This document shows positions 1 to 10,179 of a DNA stretch of 57,863 nt, in pieces. The notes beneath the pieces were generated by a model that saw only the letters and a list, made by a program, of their open reading frames with translations, was not told the origin of the DNA and searched no databases. Made by a program: the position numbers and the translations under genes. This DNA is from Planctomycetota bacterium (GTDB lineage: Bacteria > Planctomycetota > Phycisphaerae > SM23-33): positions 1-57,863 of the forward strand of contig DAOVZK010000009.1 in assembly GCA_030635145.1 (NCBI GenBank), written 5' to 3'. Numbering within the stretch: position 1 is the stretch's first letter; every line of letters begins with the position of its first letter.

Positions 1-821
1 CCCAACGCCAGCGACAAAATCTGATGCCCGAGACATATCCCGAAAATCGGAACTTTTTTATCCAGCAGTTGCTTGACGGTGTCGATAGCGTAGTCCAGCG
101 GGGCGGGGTCGCCGGGGCCGTTGCTTAAAAACACACCGTCGGGTTTCATTCGCATGATTTCTTTTGCGGATGTTTTACCCGGTACGACCGTAACATCGCA
201 GCCGTGCGAGCGAAGCAGCCGAAGGATATTCAGCTTGATCCCGAAATCCAGGGCAACGACTTTGTATTTTGCTTCTGGCTTTTTCTCCTGAGACTCTAAA
301 ACATCAAACACGCCCTCATCCCAGCGATACGTTTTTCTGGTCGTAACGTCTTTGGCGATATCTCGGCCGACAAGTCCGGGGTATTTTTGCAGTTTTTCCA
401 TCAGGGCCTTCTTGCCGAAGACCGTTGAGGAGATAACCCCGCGCATCGCGCCCTGGGTTCGGATATGCCGCACGAGCTTTCGGGTGTCGATGCCTTCAAT
501 GCCGACGACGTTGTTTTTCTTGAGGTACTCGCTCAGCGAATTTTCGTTCCGCCAGTTGCTCGGATAGTTGGAATTTTCCTTTACGATCAGTCCGCGAGCG
601 AAAACCTTGCGCGATTCGCAGTCGGTCGTGTTTGTCCCGTAATTTCCGATCAGCGGATAGGTCATCGTGATGATTTGCTCGTTGTACGACGGGTCGGTAA
701 GAATTTCCTGGTACCCGGTCATGGCGGTGTTGAAAACAACCTCGCCGCACTTTAACCCTTTGGCACCGAAACTTGTGCCTTCGAAAATCGTACCGTCTTC
801 AAGTAGTAGAATTGCTTTCAC
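1..821 (-). CDS. carA: Carbamoyl-phosphate synthase small (glutaminase) subunit, partial
   Basis: Small subunit of carbamoyl-phosphate synthase, which hydrolyses glutamine and passes ammonia to CarB for pyrimidine and arginine synthesis. I translated this strand by hand: a GTG start at 821 lies directly against the carB stop codon (TAA at 824-822), so translation is probably coupled. The N-terminal small domain ([25 protein letters not shown]) is followed by the class I glutamine amidotransferase domain with SNGPGDP and the nucleophile elbow GICLGHQ, catalytic Cys near residue 263. The window edge cuts the gene after 273 codons, just past that Cys, so the His/Glu part of the triad is not visible. 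The order carB then carA is the reverse of the usual carAB. Family assignment is secure. Confidence 0.96.
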   Translation of the reverse strand, partial: MKAILLLEDGTIFEGTSFGAKGLKCGEVVFNTAMTGYQEILTDPSYNEQIITMTYPLIGNYGTNTTDCESRKVFARGLIVKENSNYPSNWRNENSLSEYLKKNNVVGIEGIDTRKLVRHIRTQGAMRGVISSTVFGKKALMEKLQKYPGLVGRDIAKDVTTRKTYRWDEGVFDVLESQEKKPEAKYKVVALDFGIKLNILRLLRSHGCDVTVVPGKTSAKEIMRMKPDGVFLSNGPGDPAPLDYAIDTVKQLLDKKVPIFGICLGHQILSLAL

Positions 822-3800
822 TTATCTTTTCCTTGACGTTTTTCGCCCGGGGATCTGCTTGTTGTAGAGCTGGATTCCCTTGACGGTGAGTTTTTTGTCT
901 TTCAGTGCGGTTATAGCTTTGACGGTGGCTTGGGCACCGCGGAGCGTTGTGACGTACGGTATTTGCGAGTCGAGGGCGGTGCGGCGGATCGAGAACGAGT
1001 CCTTGATCGATTCCTTGCCGATCGTGGTGTTGATGATCAGGTCGATCTCGCCGTTGATGATCGAGTCGACAACGTTCGGCCGCCCGTCCATAACCTTCAA
1101 CACGAAACTTGACGGGATATTATTCTCGATCAGCGTGATGCACGTGCCTTTCGTCGCGACGATTTCGAATCCCATCGCGTGCAGGTCGCGGGCGACTTCG
1201 ATGGCGCGGGCCTTGTCGCGATCTTTCACGCTGATAAACACGCGCCCGCTGGTTGGGAGATCATTCCCCGCGGCGAGCTGCGATTTTGCGTACGCCTTGC
1301 CGAACTCGTCGGAAATTCCCATGACCTCGCCGGTCGATAGCATTTCCGGGCCTAGCAGCGTGTCGATGCCCGGGAATTTCAAGAACGGGAACACCGCTTC
1401 CTTTACCGAGTAATGAGCGTGCTTAACTTCGCTGGTGAATTCGAGTTCTTCCAGCGTCATGCCCGTCATGATCTTGGCCGCGAGCTTCGCCAGCGGTACG
1501 CCGATGGTTTTGCTGACAAACGGAATCGTCCTGCTGGCACGCGGGTTGACTTCCAGAATGTAGATGTCGCTGCCTTTGATGGCGAACTGAATATTGACCA
1601 GCCCGCGAACCTTCAGCTCCAAGGCCAGCAACTTCGTCTGCCGCTTGACTTCGTCGAGAATTTTTTTGCTGATGGATACCGGCGGCAGCGAGCAGGCACT
1701 GTCACCCGAGTGAACGCCCGCTTCTTCGATATGCTCCATGACCCCGCCGATGATCACATCTTTACCGTCGCAAATCGCATCGACGTCGAGTTCGGTGGCG
1801 TCGTCGAGAAATTTGTCGACGAGAATCGGATGCTTGCCCGACACTGCCAGTGCCTCGTCGACGCACGCTTTTAGCGAAGCTTCGTCGTAGACGATTGTCA
1901 TCGCCCGCCCGCCAAGAACAAATGACGGACGAATCAGCAGGGGGTATCCGAGCCGCTTTGCGATTTTTAGCGTTTGCGGATATGACATCGCCGTGCCGCT
2001 GAACGGCTGACGCAATTTTAGTTTGCTGACGACGCGGTTGAAACGTTTGCGATCCTCTGCCCGGGCGATGCTGTCCGGGGATGTACCGATAATTTTCACG
2101 CCCGCAGCCTCCAGCGAGTCGGCGAGCTTCAGCGGGGTCTGCCCGCCGAACTGAACGATTACACCGTCGGGTTTTTCGATTTCGACGATGTTCATTACGT
2201 CCTCAAACGTGAGCGGTTCAAAGTATAACCGGTCGGATGTGTCGTAGTCGGTGCTGACGGTTTCGGGGTTGCAGTTGACCATGATCGACTCGATGCCGAT
2301 TTCCTTCAGTGCGAACGCGGCGTGCACGCAGCAGTAATCGAATTCGATTCCCTGCCCTATACGGTTCGGCCCGCCACCGAGAATGATGACTTTCCGCAGG
2401 TCGGTCGGGTTCGCTTCGCATTCGTCTTCAAATGTCGAGTAGAAGTAGGGCGTGGCGGCGGCGAATTCGGCACCGCATGTGTCGACGGTTTTGAACACCG
2501 CATTAACGCCCAGCTTCTGCCGGTGTTTTCGGAAACGCACTTCGTCGATTTTAAACAGCTCGGCGAGATACTTGTCGCTGAACCCGTACTCCTTGATCTT
2601 GCGGAGCATCTTTTTATTTAGCTTCGCCAATCCGCCGGCTGCGATCTTTGTTTCGAGATCGATGATGTCCTTTATGTTGTTCAGGAACCACGGATCGATT
2701 TTGGCCAGCTCGAAAACGTCTTCGACCGACATTTTGCGGCGGAAAGCCTCGGCTACGTACCAGAGCTTGTCCCAGCAATTGATTTTGAGTTTCTGCTTCA
2801 ATTCCGATTCGGAAACTTCGTCGATATATTCGCTGCTCAGCGAGTAGCGGTCGATTTCCAGCGATCGGATAGCCTTTTGCAGCGACTCTTTGAAGGTTCG
2901 CCCGATGGCCATCGCCTCGCCGACCGACTTCATCTGGACGGTTAGCTCAGCCTGGGTGCCGGGGAATTTTTCGAATGTAAATCGCGGCCATTTCGTGACG
3001 CAGTAGTCGATTGTCGGTTCGAAGCAGGCCGGGGTCATTTTTGTGATGTCGTTGGGGATTTCGTCGAGCGTGTAACCGACAGCCAGCAGCGATGCGATTT
3101 TCGCAATCGGGAAACCGGTGGCCTTGGAGGCAAGGGCAGAGCTTCGCGAAACTCGCGGGTTCATTTCGATGACGTAGAGTTTTCCGTCTGCGGGGTTGAC
3201 GGCGAACTGGATATTCGATCCGCCGGTTTCGACGCCGACGGCACGGATGATCTTCAGGGACGCATCCCGCATGAGCTGGTACTCTTTGTCGGTTAGCGTC
3301 TGGGCCGGTGCCACGGTGATGCTGTCGCCGGTGTGAATGCCCATCGGATCGATATTTTCAATCGAGCAGACGATGACGACATTGTCGCGGCGGTCGCGCA
3401 TGACTTCGAGCTCGTATTCTTTCCACCCGGCGACGGATTCTTCGACGAGCACCTGCGTTCGCGGGCTTAGCGACAGGCCCCAGTTGATGAACTCGCGGTA
3501 CTCGTCCATGTTGTAGGCGATATTTCCACCCATCCCACCGAGCGTATATGACGGCCGAATGATGGCGGGGAATCCGATCTGATCGAGAACCTTTTTCGCT
3601 TCAGACCATGAGTGGACGTAACCACTTTTGGGAACTTGCAGCCCGCAGTCTTCGATAATCTTTTTGAACTTGTCGCGTTCTTCCGCCCGCTTGATAACCC
3701 GCAGGTTGGCACCGAGCAGCCTGACGTTATACTTTTTCAGCACGCCCGATTCAGCTAATGCCACCGCCGTGTTAAGCCCCGTTTGCCCACCGAGTGTCTT

Positions 3801-4061
3801 TAGCAGCGAGTCGGGCTTTTCTTTGCGGATGATTTTTTCGACGATCTCGGGAGTTATCGGTTCAATGTAGGTACGGTCGGCGATTTCCGGATCGGTCATG
3901 ATGGTGGCTGGGTTGCTGTTGACGAGCACAACCTTGAACCCTTCCTGCTTGAGCACCTTGCAGGCCTGCGCGCCGGAATAATCGAATTCGCAACCTTGCC
4001 CGATGACAATCGGCCCCGATCCGATGATGAGTATCTTTTTGACGTCTTTGCGTTTTGGCAT
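822..4061 (-). CDS. carB: Carbamoyl-phosphate synthase large subunit
   Basis: Large subunit that makes carbamoyl phosphate from bicarbonate, ammonia and two ATP. At 1079 aa it has the normal length. Two homologous ATP-grasp halves are visible: the first opens with [17 protein letters not shown] and LGGQTGLN, the second with [16 protein letters not shown] and QFGGQTPL. The C-terminal MGS-like allosteric domain ([30 protein letters not shown]) follows. The ATG has AAGGA 7 nt upstream. It lies 132 bp after gltD and abuts carA. The position behind glutamine synthetase and glutamate synthase suggests co-expression, so the glutamine it uses would be made by the same operon; that is inference. Confidence 0.98.
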   Translation of the reverse strand: MPKRKDVKKILIIGSGPIVIGQGCEFDYSGAQACKVLKQEGFKVVLVNSNPATIMTDPEIADRTYIEPITPEIVEKIIRKEKPDSLLKTLGGQTGLNTAVALAESGVLKKYNVRLLGANLRVIKRAEERDKFKKIIEDCGLQVPKSGYVHSWSEAKKVLDQIGFPAIIRPSYTLGGMGGNIAYNMDEYREFINWGLSLSPRTQVLVEESVAGWKEYELEVMRDRRDNVVIVCSIENIDPMGIHTGDSITVAPAQTLTDKEYQLMRDASLKIIRAVGVETGGSNIQFAVNPADGKLYVIEMNPRVSRSSALASKATGFPIAKIASLLAVGYTLDEIPNDITKMTPACFEPTIDYCVTKWPRFTFEKFPGTQAELTVQMKSVGEAMAIGRTFKESLQKAIRSLEIDRYSLSSEYIDEVSESELKQKLKINCWDKLWYVAEAFRRKMSVEDVFELAKIDPWFLNNIKDIIDLETKIAAGGLAKLNKKMLRKIKEYGFSDKYLAELFKIDEVRFRKHRQKLGVNAVFKTVDTCGAEFAAATPYFYSTFEDECEANPTDLRKVIILGGGPNRIGQGIEFDYCCVHAAFALKEIGIESIMVNCNPETVSTDYDTSDRLYFEPLTFEDVMNIVEIEKPDGVIVQFGGQTPLKLADSLEAAGVKIIGTSPDSIARAEDRKRFNRVVSKLKLRQPFSGTAMSYPQTLKIAKRLGYPLLIRPSFVLGGRAMTIVYDEASLKACVDEALAVSGKHPILVDKFLDDATELDVDAICDGKDVIIGGVMEHIEEAGVHSGDSACSLPPVSISKKILDEVKRQTKLLALELKVRGLVNIQFAIKGSDIYILEVNPRASRTIPFVSKTIGVPLAKLAAKIMTGMTLEELEFTSEVKHAHYSVKEAVFPFLKFPGIDTLLGPEMLSTGEVMGISDEFGKAYAKSQLAAGNDLPTSGRVFISVKDRDKARAIEVARDLHAMGFEIVATKGTCITLIENNIPSSFVLKVMDGRPNVVDSIINGEIDLIINTTIGKESIKDSFSIRRTALDSQIPYVTTLRGAQATVKAITALKDKKLTVKGIQLYNKQIPGRKTSRKR

Positions 4062-4193
4062 CTGGTGTCCTTATTTTCTAACCAGTTTTGTGGGCGTCGA
4101 AATTTTTGAAAATTTGGATGGTTAGTTCACCGGGCCGCGTGGCCGTGGGTTGTGGGGGATTATCGTCCTTGATTTTGCAGAATATCCGTCTAA

Positions 4194-5618
4194 TCATCCT
4201 TGTTTGAACCAGCCCTCAATCGCTGCCCCCGCCTCGCGTCCGCTGTTAATCGCACGAGCCACGAGAGAAGCACCACTGATCGCATCGCCCGCTGCGAACA
4301 CGAAAGGCTGACTGGATTGGTAATTATCTACCACGATATTACCCCTGTTGTCAAGTTTCAGCCCCAAATCCGTTACCAACCCGCTGTGCTCGACATGCAA
4401 AAATCCCAACGCCAGCAGCACCAAGTCGGCGTCGAGTGTAAATTCGGAACCTTTCACGTCCGCGGGCTTCCAGGCGCCGCCGTCTTTTGCCCATTCGACC
4501 TCGCAGCAGTGCAGCTGCATGTTTTTACCGTTACCCCCGGTGATTTTTTTCGTATCGACGGCCCACATCCGCTCGGTGCCTTCTTCGTGCGAGGTGGACG
4601 TCCGCAGAATTCGCGGCCATGTGGGCCAGGGGGTGTCGGCCGGTCGTGTTTCGGGCGGTTTCGGCAAAATCTCCAGCTGATGCACGTTCTTGGCACCTTG
4701 CCGCCGAGCCGTACCAACGCAGTCGCTGCCAGTGTCACCGCCGCCGATAACCACGACGTTTTTACCCTCGGCGGAGATGTTTGCAGTTGCATCCCCGGTA
4801 ATTTCGCGGGTGTTGAGCATGTTCTGCATCGTCAGGTAATCCATGGCGAGGTGAATGTCGGGTAGGTCGGCGCCCTCGATTTGAAGCGTGCGGGGAGTTC
4901 CGGTTCCCATGGTGAGGCAGATGCAGTCGAAACGTTTTTGCAGGTAGTGCGCGGAAATATCTTCGCCGACATTTACGCCGGTTTGAAATTCCACGCCCTC
5001 TGCTGTCATTTGCTTTAAGCGGCGATCGATGATGCGTTTCTCGAGTTTGAAATCCGGGATACCGTACCGCAAAAGTCCACCGGCGTGTTCACTTTTTTCA
5101 AACACAACCACACTGTGCCCGGCGCGGGCGAGTTGCTGTGCCGCTGCCAGGCCGGCCGGGCCTGAACCCACGACGGCAACCTTCTTGCCGGTTTTCTTTT
5201 CGGCGATTACAGGTTTAATCCAGCCTTCGTCGAAGCCTCGCTCGGTCAGCTGCAATTCGATCTGCCGGATCGTTACCGGTTCGTCGTTGATCGCAAGCGT
5301 ACACGCCGCCTCGCACATGGCGGGGCAAACGCGGCCGGTGATTTCCGGAAAATTGTTCGTCGTATGAAACAAGTAGCACGCATCTTGCCAATGGCCCTGA
5401 CGCAGCAGTTCGTTTATCTCCGGCATGGTGTTACTCAGCGGACATCCGAATCCGTGGCAGAACGGAATTCCGCAATCCATGCATCGTGACGCCTGTTGCA
5501 TGAGTTGCTCTTCGCTCAGCGGTAGGGCGATTTCGCGGTAGTCGTCCAGCCGTTCTTCGACCGGGCGATAGGCGACCTTTTTGCGTTTGTATGTAACGAA
5601 ATTATGTTGCTTAGGCAC
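4194..5618 (-). CDS. gltD: Glutamate synthase small subunit (NADPH, FAD, Fe-S)
   Basis: Beta subunit of glutamate synthase: it oxidises NAD(P)H on FAD and passes electrons through 4Fe-4S clusters to the large subunit. The 474-aa product starts with the Fe-S domain (CMDCGIPFCHGFGCP, then RVCPAMCEAAC), continues with the FAD-binding GSGPAGLAAAQQLARAG near residue 150 and the NAD(P)H-binding VVIGGGDTGSDCVGTA, and ends with the typical FAAGDAISGASLVARAI segment. The gene overlaps the end of gltB by 8 nt, so the two are translationally coupled. Length and all cofactor motifs are normal. Confidence 0.97.
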   Translation of the reverse strand: MPKQHNFVTYKRKKVAYRPVEERLDDYREIALPLSEEQLMQQASRCMDCGIPFCHGFGCPLSNTMPEINELLRQGHWQDACYLFHTTNNFPEITGRVCPAMCEAACTLAINDEPVTIRQIELQLTERGFDEGWIKPVIAEKKTGKKVAVVGSGPAGLAAAQQLARAGHSVVVFEKSEHAGGLLRYGIPDFKLEKRIIDRRLKQMTAEGVEFQTGVNVGEDISAHYLQKRFDCICLTMGTGTPRTLQIEGADLPDIHLAMDYLTMQNMLNTREITGDATANISAEGKNVVVIGGGDTGSDCVGTARRQGAKNVHQLEILPKPPETRPADTPWPTWPRILRTSTSHEEGTERMWAVDTKKITGGNGKNMQLHCCEVEWAKDGGAWKPADVKGSEFTLDADLVLLALGFLHVEHSGLVTDLGLKLDNRGNIVVDNYQSSQPFVFAAGDAISGASLVARAINSGREAGAAIEGWFKQG

Positions 5619-8600
5619 GGAAAACCTCCTCCGTTGCCGGTGTCGTATCCGAATATCGTTGCTCGGCGGCCCGCATCTTCTCGAGGGCCTTGCGATAATC
5701 CGTCGGGACGACTTTCACGAATCGCCCGACGATGTCGTCCCACGAGTCGAGAATGTATTTCGCACGGGCACTGCCGGTCCATTGCAGATGCTGCTGGATC
5801 AACTCCCGCAGCGTGTCTTTGTCGATTTGTTTCCAGACGCTTTCGAGCTCTACCATGTCGAGGTTGCACATTGTGTCGAACAACTGTGCCTCGTCGAGCA
5901 CGTACGCGATGCCCCCGCTCATTCCGGCGGCGAAGTTGCAACCGGTTTTACCAAGCACCACCACCGTTCCACCGGTCATGTATTCGCACCCGTGATCGCC
6001 GACGCCTTCGACGACGGCGATGGCTCCGCTGTTGCGGACGCAGAATCGCTCACCGGCCATCCCGTTGATAAACGCCTGACCTTGGGTGGCACCGTACAGC
6101 AACGTATTGCCGACGATGACGTTTTCGTGAACGATAAAGTGTGCCTCGTCGGGCACCTTCACAATTATTCGGCCGCCGGAAAGGCTCTTACCAAGATAGT
6201 CGTTGCTCTCCCCGATCAGCTTGAACGTAACACCGCTCGGTAAAAACGCGCCAAAACTCTGACCCGCCGAGCCGTTAAACACAACCTCAAGGGTTCCGTC
6301 GGGTAAGCCCTGCGAACCGTAACGCCTGGCGATGTGATTTCCCAAAATTCCGCCGGCGGTGCGGTTAGTGTTGCGAATTTGCATCTCGACAACCGTTGGG
6401 GTTTTGTCTTCGATCGCCGGTTTTGCTTTCTCGATGATTTCCCAGTCGATGTGGTCGTCGAGCTTGTAGCTTTGGGCTTCCGTCAGGTACAGTTTGCTGG
6501 GATCGTCGGTAGGGGGTTGGTGGAAAATTTGCGAGAAGTCCAAGCCCTGCGTTTTCCAGTGTTCGATGGCGGATTTCATTTCCAGCCGCCCGACGCGTCC
6601 GATCATTTCGTCGAACTTTCGGAATCCTAGCTCCGCCATGATTTTTCGGACGTCTTCGGCGATAAATGTCATCAGTCGTTCGATGTACTCCGGTTTCCCG
6701 GCGAATCGTTTGCGGAATTCGGGATCCTGCGTTCCGATACCAAACGGGCATGCACCTTCGTGGCATTTTCGCAACAGCGTACAACCCATCGCCACCAGCG
6801 CAGCTGTGCCGAACCCGAACTGCTCGGCACCGAGCAGCGCGGCGATGACAATATCGCGGCCGGTTTTCATTTGCCCGTCGGCCTGCAAACGCACGCGACT
6901 TCGCAGCCCATTGGCCACGAGTACTTGTTGCGTCTCGGCGACGCCAAGTTCCCACGGGGCTCCGGCGTGCTTGATTGACGACAGAGGGCTGGCACCGGTT
7001 CCACCGTCGTGTCCGCTGATGAGAACTTCGTCGGCGTTGCCCTTGACGACCCCAGCTGCGATTGTTCCGACTCCGACTTCGGAAACCAGTTTGACCGAAA
7101 TCTTCGCCGTCGGGTTGCTGCACCGCAGATCGTATATCAGCTGTGCGATGTCCTCGATGGAGTAGATGTCGTGGTGGGGCGGGGGCGAAATCAGCGTTAC
7201 GCCCGGTGTCGAGTGCCGCATCTTCGCGATTTCGGGTGTGACCTTATGCCCCGGTAGCTGGCCGCCTTCGCCCGGTTTTGCGCCCTGGGCGATTTTGATT
7301 TGCAGTTCCTTTGCGTTGGCGAGGTAGTTTATGGTTACACCGAATCGCCCGCTGGCGATCTGTTTGATCGCCGAGTTTTTCGAGTCGCCATTGGGCTCGG
7401 GCGTAAAACGAGATTCATTCTCTCCGCCCTCACCGGTGTTGCTCATGGCTCCGAGGCGGTTCATGCCGACAGCCATGCATTCGTGGGCCTCTTTGCTGAT
7501 GGAACCCTGCGACATCGCGCCCGTGCAAAAACGTTTCACGATTTCGGCGGCGGGTTCTACTTCGTCCAGCGGGGCGGACTGGCCGGGAACAAACTCGAAC
7601 AATCCACGCAACGTGCAAAGATTCGCCGAGCTGTCGTTGGCAGCGGTGACATATTGCTGGAAGGCTTCGGCGTCGTCGGATACAACCGCCCGCTGCAACG
7701 CCGACACTGTCGTCGGATTCCACGTATGCTTCTCGCCATTGTTGCGGTACTGGTAGTTTCCACCAAAGTCCAGGTCGAGGAAATTTCCCGACTCGCGGTA
7801 GGCTTTGTCGTGGCGAGTGATGGTTTCGGTGGTGACGGCGTCGAGTCCAATACCGCCGATCCGCGAACTGATGCCTGTAAAGTATTCGTCGACAAAATCG
7901 CTATTTAAGCCAATCGCCTCGAACAGCTGTGCACCGTAATAGCTGCGAAGGGTCGAAATGCCCATCTTGCTCATCGTTTTGAGGATGCCCTTTTTGATGG
8001 CTGCGATGTAATTTTCGGCGACCTGGTCGGGGGTGATCGTATCGCCCATGGCACCTTGCTTATGTAGTTCGCTCAACGCGTCAAACGCCATGTACGGATT
8101 TATCGCACTGGCCCCGAATCCGCACAGCAAGCAGAAATGCATAACCTCACGCGGTTCGCCGCTCTCGACGATTAGCCCCACATCGTGCCGCCGCCCACAT
8201 TTGAGCAAACTGTTATGCACAGCTGCGGTGGAGAGCAACGACGGAATTGCAGCGTGGGTTTTATCCGTCCCGCGGTCGCTTAGTATCAGCAGAGTTGCAC
8301 CGTCTTTGGCGGCGGTTTCTGCGGTGTCGGTCAGCTGGCGCAACCCGCGGCGCAAACTTCCGGGCGGGTCGTGGCGATCGATTTCAAACACGCATGGAAT
8401 AGTGGCGACTTTAAAGTCGTCAGCTTTGACCCGCATCAACCGGTCGATGTCCTCATTGGTCAAAATCGGGTTGGGTAGTTTGAGTTGCCGGCAATGCTGG
8501 GGAGTTTCGGTGAGCAGGTTCGGCTTTTTTCCGACGTACATCATGAGGCTCATCACAAGCCCTTCGCGAAGCGGGTCGATCGGGGGATTCGTAACCTGTG

Positions 8601-10164
8601 CGAACAACTGCTTGAAATAGTCGTACAGCAGCTTGGGTTTGTCGGAAAGCACCGCAAGCGGGGCGTCGTTACCCATCGAACCGACAGGTTCCTGCCCATG
8701 CTTACCCATCGGAGTCAGGATCATCCGAAGCTCTTCGCGAGTGTAACCAAACACCCGCATCCTGCGGACGATGCTCTCCGGGTCGCTGGTTTGCAGCGTG
8801 GGGGTGTCGAAAAATCCGCGGAGTTCAATGCGGTTATTCTCCAGCCAATTGCGGTAGTGCGATGCTCGCGCGATTTTGTTTTTGATTTCACCGTCGGACA
8901 CGATTCGGCCCTGATTCGTGTCGATCAGGAACATATGCCCGGGGCGCAGACGGCCCTTTTGCCGAATCTTCTCGGGCGGGAAATTTACGACACCGGCTTC
9001 GCTGGCGATGACGGCAAGTCCGTCGGTTGTGACGAGGTATCGGCAAGGGCGTAGCCCGTTACGATCCAGCGTTCCGCCAAGCCGCACACCGTCTGTAAAC
9101 ACCATCGCCGCCGGGCCGTCCCACGGTTCCATGAACGATGCGTGATACTCGTAAAACGCGCGTTTGTCGGTGCTGATGTGAAACTTCGGCCCGAACGCCT
9201 CGGGAACGAGCATCATCATCGAATGCGGCATTGACCGCCCGGATCGAACCAGCAGCTCGAGGGTGTTGTCGAAGCAGGCCGAGTCGCTGGCGTGGGGGTC
9301 GAGGATCGGAAACAGGTCGCTTATGTGTCGCCCGAACGCTTCAGATTCCATTTGAGGGGTGCGTGCGGTCATCCATGTGCGATTGCCGCTGAGTGTGTTG
9401 ATCTCGCCATTGTGCGCGACGCATCGCAACGGTTGTGCCAACTCCCAGCTGGGGAATGTGTTGGTGCTGTAGCGTTGGTGCACGATCGCCAAGGCAGATT
9501 TGACGTCCTGATTTTGCAGGTCGGGATAGTACTCGAACAGCTGCCACGCCATGAACATGCCCTTGTAGCAAATCGTCCGCGACGACAGCGACGAGACGTA
9601 AAAATTGTTCGCGGGGGTGGAGTTGTTCTCCTGCGAAACTTTTTCCGCACGCTTGCGAACGAGAAACAGCTTGCGTTCCAGCTGCTCGCCTTCCAGTCCG
9701 GCACCGTCGATGAAGACTTGACGGATGTGCGGTTCAGATTCCAGTGCGATTTCTCCGAGGCAGTCATTTGCGATGGGCACGTCACGCCATCCCAAAACTT
9801 TTAGCCCGTGGTAGGAGGCCGCACCTTCGAGAACCAGCTCGTTTAGCTTGCGGAGTTTTTCACACTTGGAATTGAAAATCATTCCCACGCCGTATTTTGA
9901 CGGGGCGGGTATTTTAAATCCCAGGCTCGAGCATTCGGCGGCGAAAAATTCGTGCGGTACTTGGAACAGAATTCCCGCACCGTCACCGGTAACGTCGTCG
10001 GCCCCGGCGGCGCCTCGGTGGTGGAGGTTGACGAGAATCTCTCGGCCGTGCTGCATGATGGCATGGGTTCGCTCGCCGGAAATATTCGCGACGGCCCCGA
10101 TACCGCATGCGTCATGCTCGCGCCGCGATTCGTATAGCCCTTGATCTTTTGGTTGAATCATCAT
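5611..10164 (-). CDS. gltB: Glutamate synthase large subunit
   Basis: Alpha subunit of glutamate synthase: glutamine plus 2-oxoglutarate gives two glutamate. The 1517-aa length is typical. The N-terminal nucleophile is Cys20 in HDACGIG, exposed after removal of a short propeptide, and starts the type II glutaminase domain. The FMN/2-oxoglutarate domain shows GEGGENESRF, GAKPGEGGQLPG and SGHDGGTGASP. The 3Fe-4S cysteines are in GCTLLRKCHEGACPFG. The C-terminal glycine-rich beta-helix domain (GSAGQSFGAF, GGTVVVLG) completes the family layout. It begins 15 bp after glnN and overlaps gltD. Confidence 0.98.
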   Translation of the reverse strand: MMIQPKDQGLYESRREHDACGIGAVANISGERTHAIMQHGREILVNLHHRGAAGADDVTGDGAGILFQVPHEFFAAECSSLGFKIPAPSKYGVGMIFNSKCEKLRKLNELVLEGAASYHGLKVLGWRDVPIANDCLGEIALESEPHIRQVFIDGAGLEGEQLERKLFLVRKRAEKVSQENNSTPANNFYVSSLSSRTICYKGMFMAWQLFEYYPDLQNQDVKSALAIVHQRYSTNTFPSWELAQPLRCVAHNGEINTLSGNRTWMTARTPQMESEAFGRHISDLFPILDPHASDSACFDNTLELLVRSGRSMPHSMMMLVPEAFGPKFHISTDKRAFYEYHASFMEPWDGPAAMVFTDGVRLGGTLDRNGLRPCRYLVTTDGLAVIASEAGVVNFPPEKIRQKGRLRPGHMFLIDTNQGRIVSDGEIKNKIARASHYRNWLENNRIELRGFFDTPTLQTSDPESIVRRMRVFGYTREELRMILTPMGKHGQEPVGSMGNDAPLAVLSDKPKLLYDYFKQLFAQVTNPPIDPLREGLVMSLMMYVGKKPNLLTETPQHCRQLKLPNPILTNEDIDRLMRVKADDFKVATIPCVFEIDRHDPPGSLRRGLRQLTDTAETAAKDGATLLILSDRGTDKTHAAIPSLLSTAAVHNSLLKCGRRHDVGLIVESGEPREVMHFCLLCGFGASAINPYMAFDALSELHKQGAMGDTITPDQVAENYIAAIKKGILKTMSKMGISTLRSYYGAQLFEAIGLNSDFVDEYFTGISSRIGGIGLDAVTTETITRHDKAYRESGNFLDLDFGGNYQYRNNGEKHTWNPTTVSALQRAVVSDDAEAFQQYVTAANDSSANLCTLRGLFEFVPGQSAPLDEVEPAAEIVKRFCTGAMSQGSISKEAHECMAVGMNRLGAMSNTGEGGENESRFTPEPNGDSKNSAIKQIASGRFGVTINYLANAKELQIKIAQGAKPGEGGQLPGHKVTPEIAKMRHSTPGVTLISPPPHHDIYSIEDIAQLIYDLRCSNPTAKISVKLVSEVGVGTIAAGVVKGNADEVLISGHDGGTGASPLSSIKHAGAPWELGVAETQQVLVANGLRSRVRLQADGQMKTGRDIVIAALLGAEQFGFGTAALVAMGCTLLRKCHEGACPFGIGTQDPEFRKRFAGKPEYIERLMTFIAEDVRKIMAELGFRKFDEMIGRVGRLEMKSAIEHWKTQGLDFSQIFHQPPTDDPSKLYLTEAQSYKLDDHIDWEIIEKAKPAIEDKTPTVVEMQIRNTNRTAGGILGNHIARRYGSQGLPDGTLEVVFNGSAGQSFGAFLPSGVTFKLIGESNDYLGKSLSGGRIIVKVPDEAHFIVHENVIVGNTLLYGATQGQAFINGMAGERFCVRNSGAIAVVEGVGDHGCEYMTGGTVVVLGKTGCNFAAGMSGGIAYVLDEAQLFDTMCNLDMVELESVWKQIDKDTLRELIQQHLQWTGSARAKYILDSWDDIVGRFVKVVPTDYRKALEKMRAAEQRYSDTTPATEEVFRA

Positions 10165-10179
10165 CAGTGTGTGGGCTTC

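Noticed and set aside
880-1874. Long plus-strand frames opposite carB
   Set aside because: Shadows of the carB codons; no ribosome sites and no recognisable domains.
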